A stretch of DNA of 6,517 bases, from contig CAJOPP010000337.1 of assembly GCA_905236365.1 (NCBI GenBank), positions 1-6,517 on the forward strand, written 5' to 3'. Made by a program: the position numbers and the translations under genes. The stretch is from an uncultured Lachnospiraceae bacterium. Its GTDB lineage: Bacteria; Bacillota; Clostridia; Lachnospirales; Lachnospiraceae. Shown here piece after piece: positions 6,032-6,517 of the stretch. Below the pieces are notes generated by a model. The model was not told the DNA's origin and ran no database searches. It saw nothing but the letters and a program-made list of their open reading frames with translations. Every line of letters starts with the position of its first letter. Positions within the stretch are counted from its first letter, which is position 1.

Positions 6032-6517
6032 ATGGGAAAAAAAAGGTTACGTTTTAAAGTTGTTTTAAAAAGTATGATAGTATGTTGTGGACTAATGTGT
6101 AGTAGCACGGTGATGCAATGCCGGGCAGACGAAGGGGGAATAGCAGAAGCTGTAACGCAAATAGAACAGCAGGATGCGGATTTAAGAGAGATACCGGATA
6201 AATATAATACCGGAGCGGTGGGAGAGTTGACGATGGTCACTTCGGAGTGTATGATTTCGGGCGTGAATTTTAGAGGATCGGGGGAATCAGATCGAAAATT
6301 GGATTTGTACTATCAATCCGTGGAGATTCCGAAAGAGATTGTAGTGGAAAATTATGATTTTAGCTCCTCCAAATTCAGTATTCAGCATGCTGATAAGTTG
6401 GAATATGATGTTAATATTCTTTTTCGGAACTGCAAATTCAAATCGGTTATAATTTACAGTGGCAAACATGCAAACTGTCAATTTGAAAATTGTACGTTTA
6501 CACATTTTTCCGGCAGC
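6032..6517 (+). CDS. Exported right-handed beta-helix-like protein, N-terminal part only
   Basis: The frame is open from ATG 6032 to the window edge (162 codons, 3' end missing). GAGGAG (6021-6026) lies 5 nt before the start. The N-terminus is a classic signal peptide: basic GKKRLRFK (2-9), a hydrophobic core (10-29) and a likely signal peptidase I site after CRA (30-32). There is no good lipobox despite several cysteines. After a short acidic linker comes IPDKYNTGAVGEL (54-66), then beta-strand-rich sequence with VENYDF (105-110), FRNCKF (131-136) and FENCTF (151-156). The last two are spaced 20 residues apart, as expected for successive turns of a right-handed parallel beta-helix with stacked Asn/Cys and Phe positions. 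Such folds occur in secreted polysaccharide lyases and surface adhesins. Position after glycosyltransferases suggests a surface or glycan-related role. Enzymatic activity cannot be judged because the rest is missing. Confidence 0.75.
   Translation, partial: MGKKRLRFKVVLKSMIVCCGLMCSSTVMQCRADEGGIAEAVTQIEQQDADLREIPDKYNTGAVGELTMVTSECMISGVNFRGSGESDRKLDLYYQSVEIPKEIVVENYDFSSSKFSIQHADKLEYDVNILFRNCKFKSVIIYSGKHANCQFENCTFTHFSGS

Noticed and set aside
5998..6505. Minus-strand frames at the right end
   Set aside because: They oppose the exported protein frame, which has a ribosome binding site, signal peptide and repeat motifs.
1..6517. CRISPR array, insertion sequence, integrase or full Wadjet system
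   Set aside because: No regularly spaced repeats, transposase or integrase motifs, and no SMC ATPase or JetD nuclease gene are present in the window.

Overview
The window looks like a stretch of a low-GC Gram-positive chromosome, most likely a Lachnospiraceae-type Clostridium (Roseburia, Blautia or a relative). This rests on the A+T-rich sequence, strong AGGAGG-like ribosome binding sites, a tRNA without an encoded CCA end, and the general look of the proteins. The taxon is an inference; no marker gene is present. Every gene I can support lies on the plus strand.

Left end (1-397): a good promoter (TTGATT-17-TATAAT) drives a single tRNA-Lys(CTT). A G.U-rich hairpin ending in eight T's follows and probably terminates it. 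About 200 bp of non-coding DNA rich in small inverted repeats comes next.

Middle (398-5849): five co-directional genes with gaps of 43, 49, -4 and 3 bp and no terminator visible between them, so probably one transcription unit. The first encodes a 541-residue protein resembling the JetA/MukF (kleisin-like, winged-helix) subunit of Wadjet/MksBEF SMC systems, but no jetB, jetC or jetD gene is beside it. The second encodes a compact metallophosphoesterase with all the expected metal-ligand motifs. The last three encode glycosyltransferases: two GT2 enzymes, the second resembling rhamnosyltransferases, and a GT92/Glyco_tranf_2_4-like enzyme. The three are very tightly packed and probably act in sequence on one surface glycan. 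No flippase, polymerase or priming transferase is in the window.

Right end (5850-6517): a non-coding leader of about 180 bp holds a possible promoter and small hairpins. It precedes a new gene, cut by the window edge, for an exported protein with a signal peptide and F-x-N-C-x-F repeats that suggest a right-handed beta-helix surface protein.

The most notable items are the isolated JetA-like gene, its Gly/Ser-rich central insertion, the structured DNA after the tRNA, and the truncated beta-helix protein next to the glycosyltransferases. I see no CRISPR array, transposase, integrase or complete new defence system.
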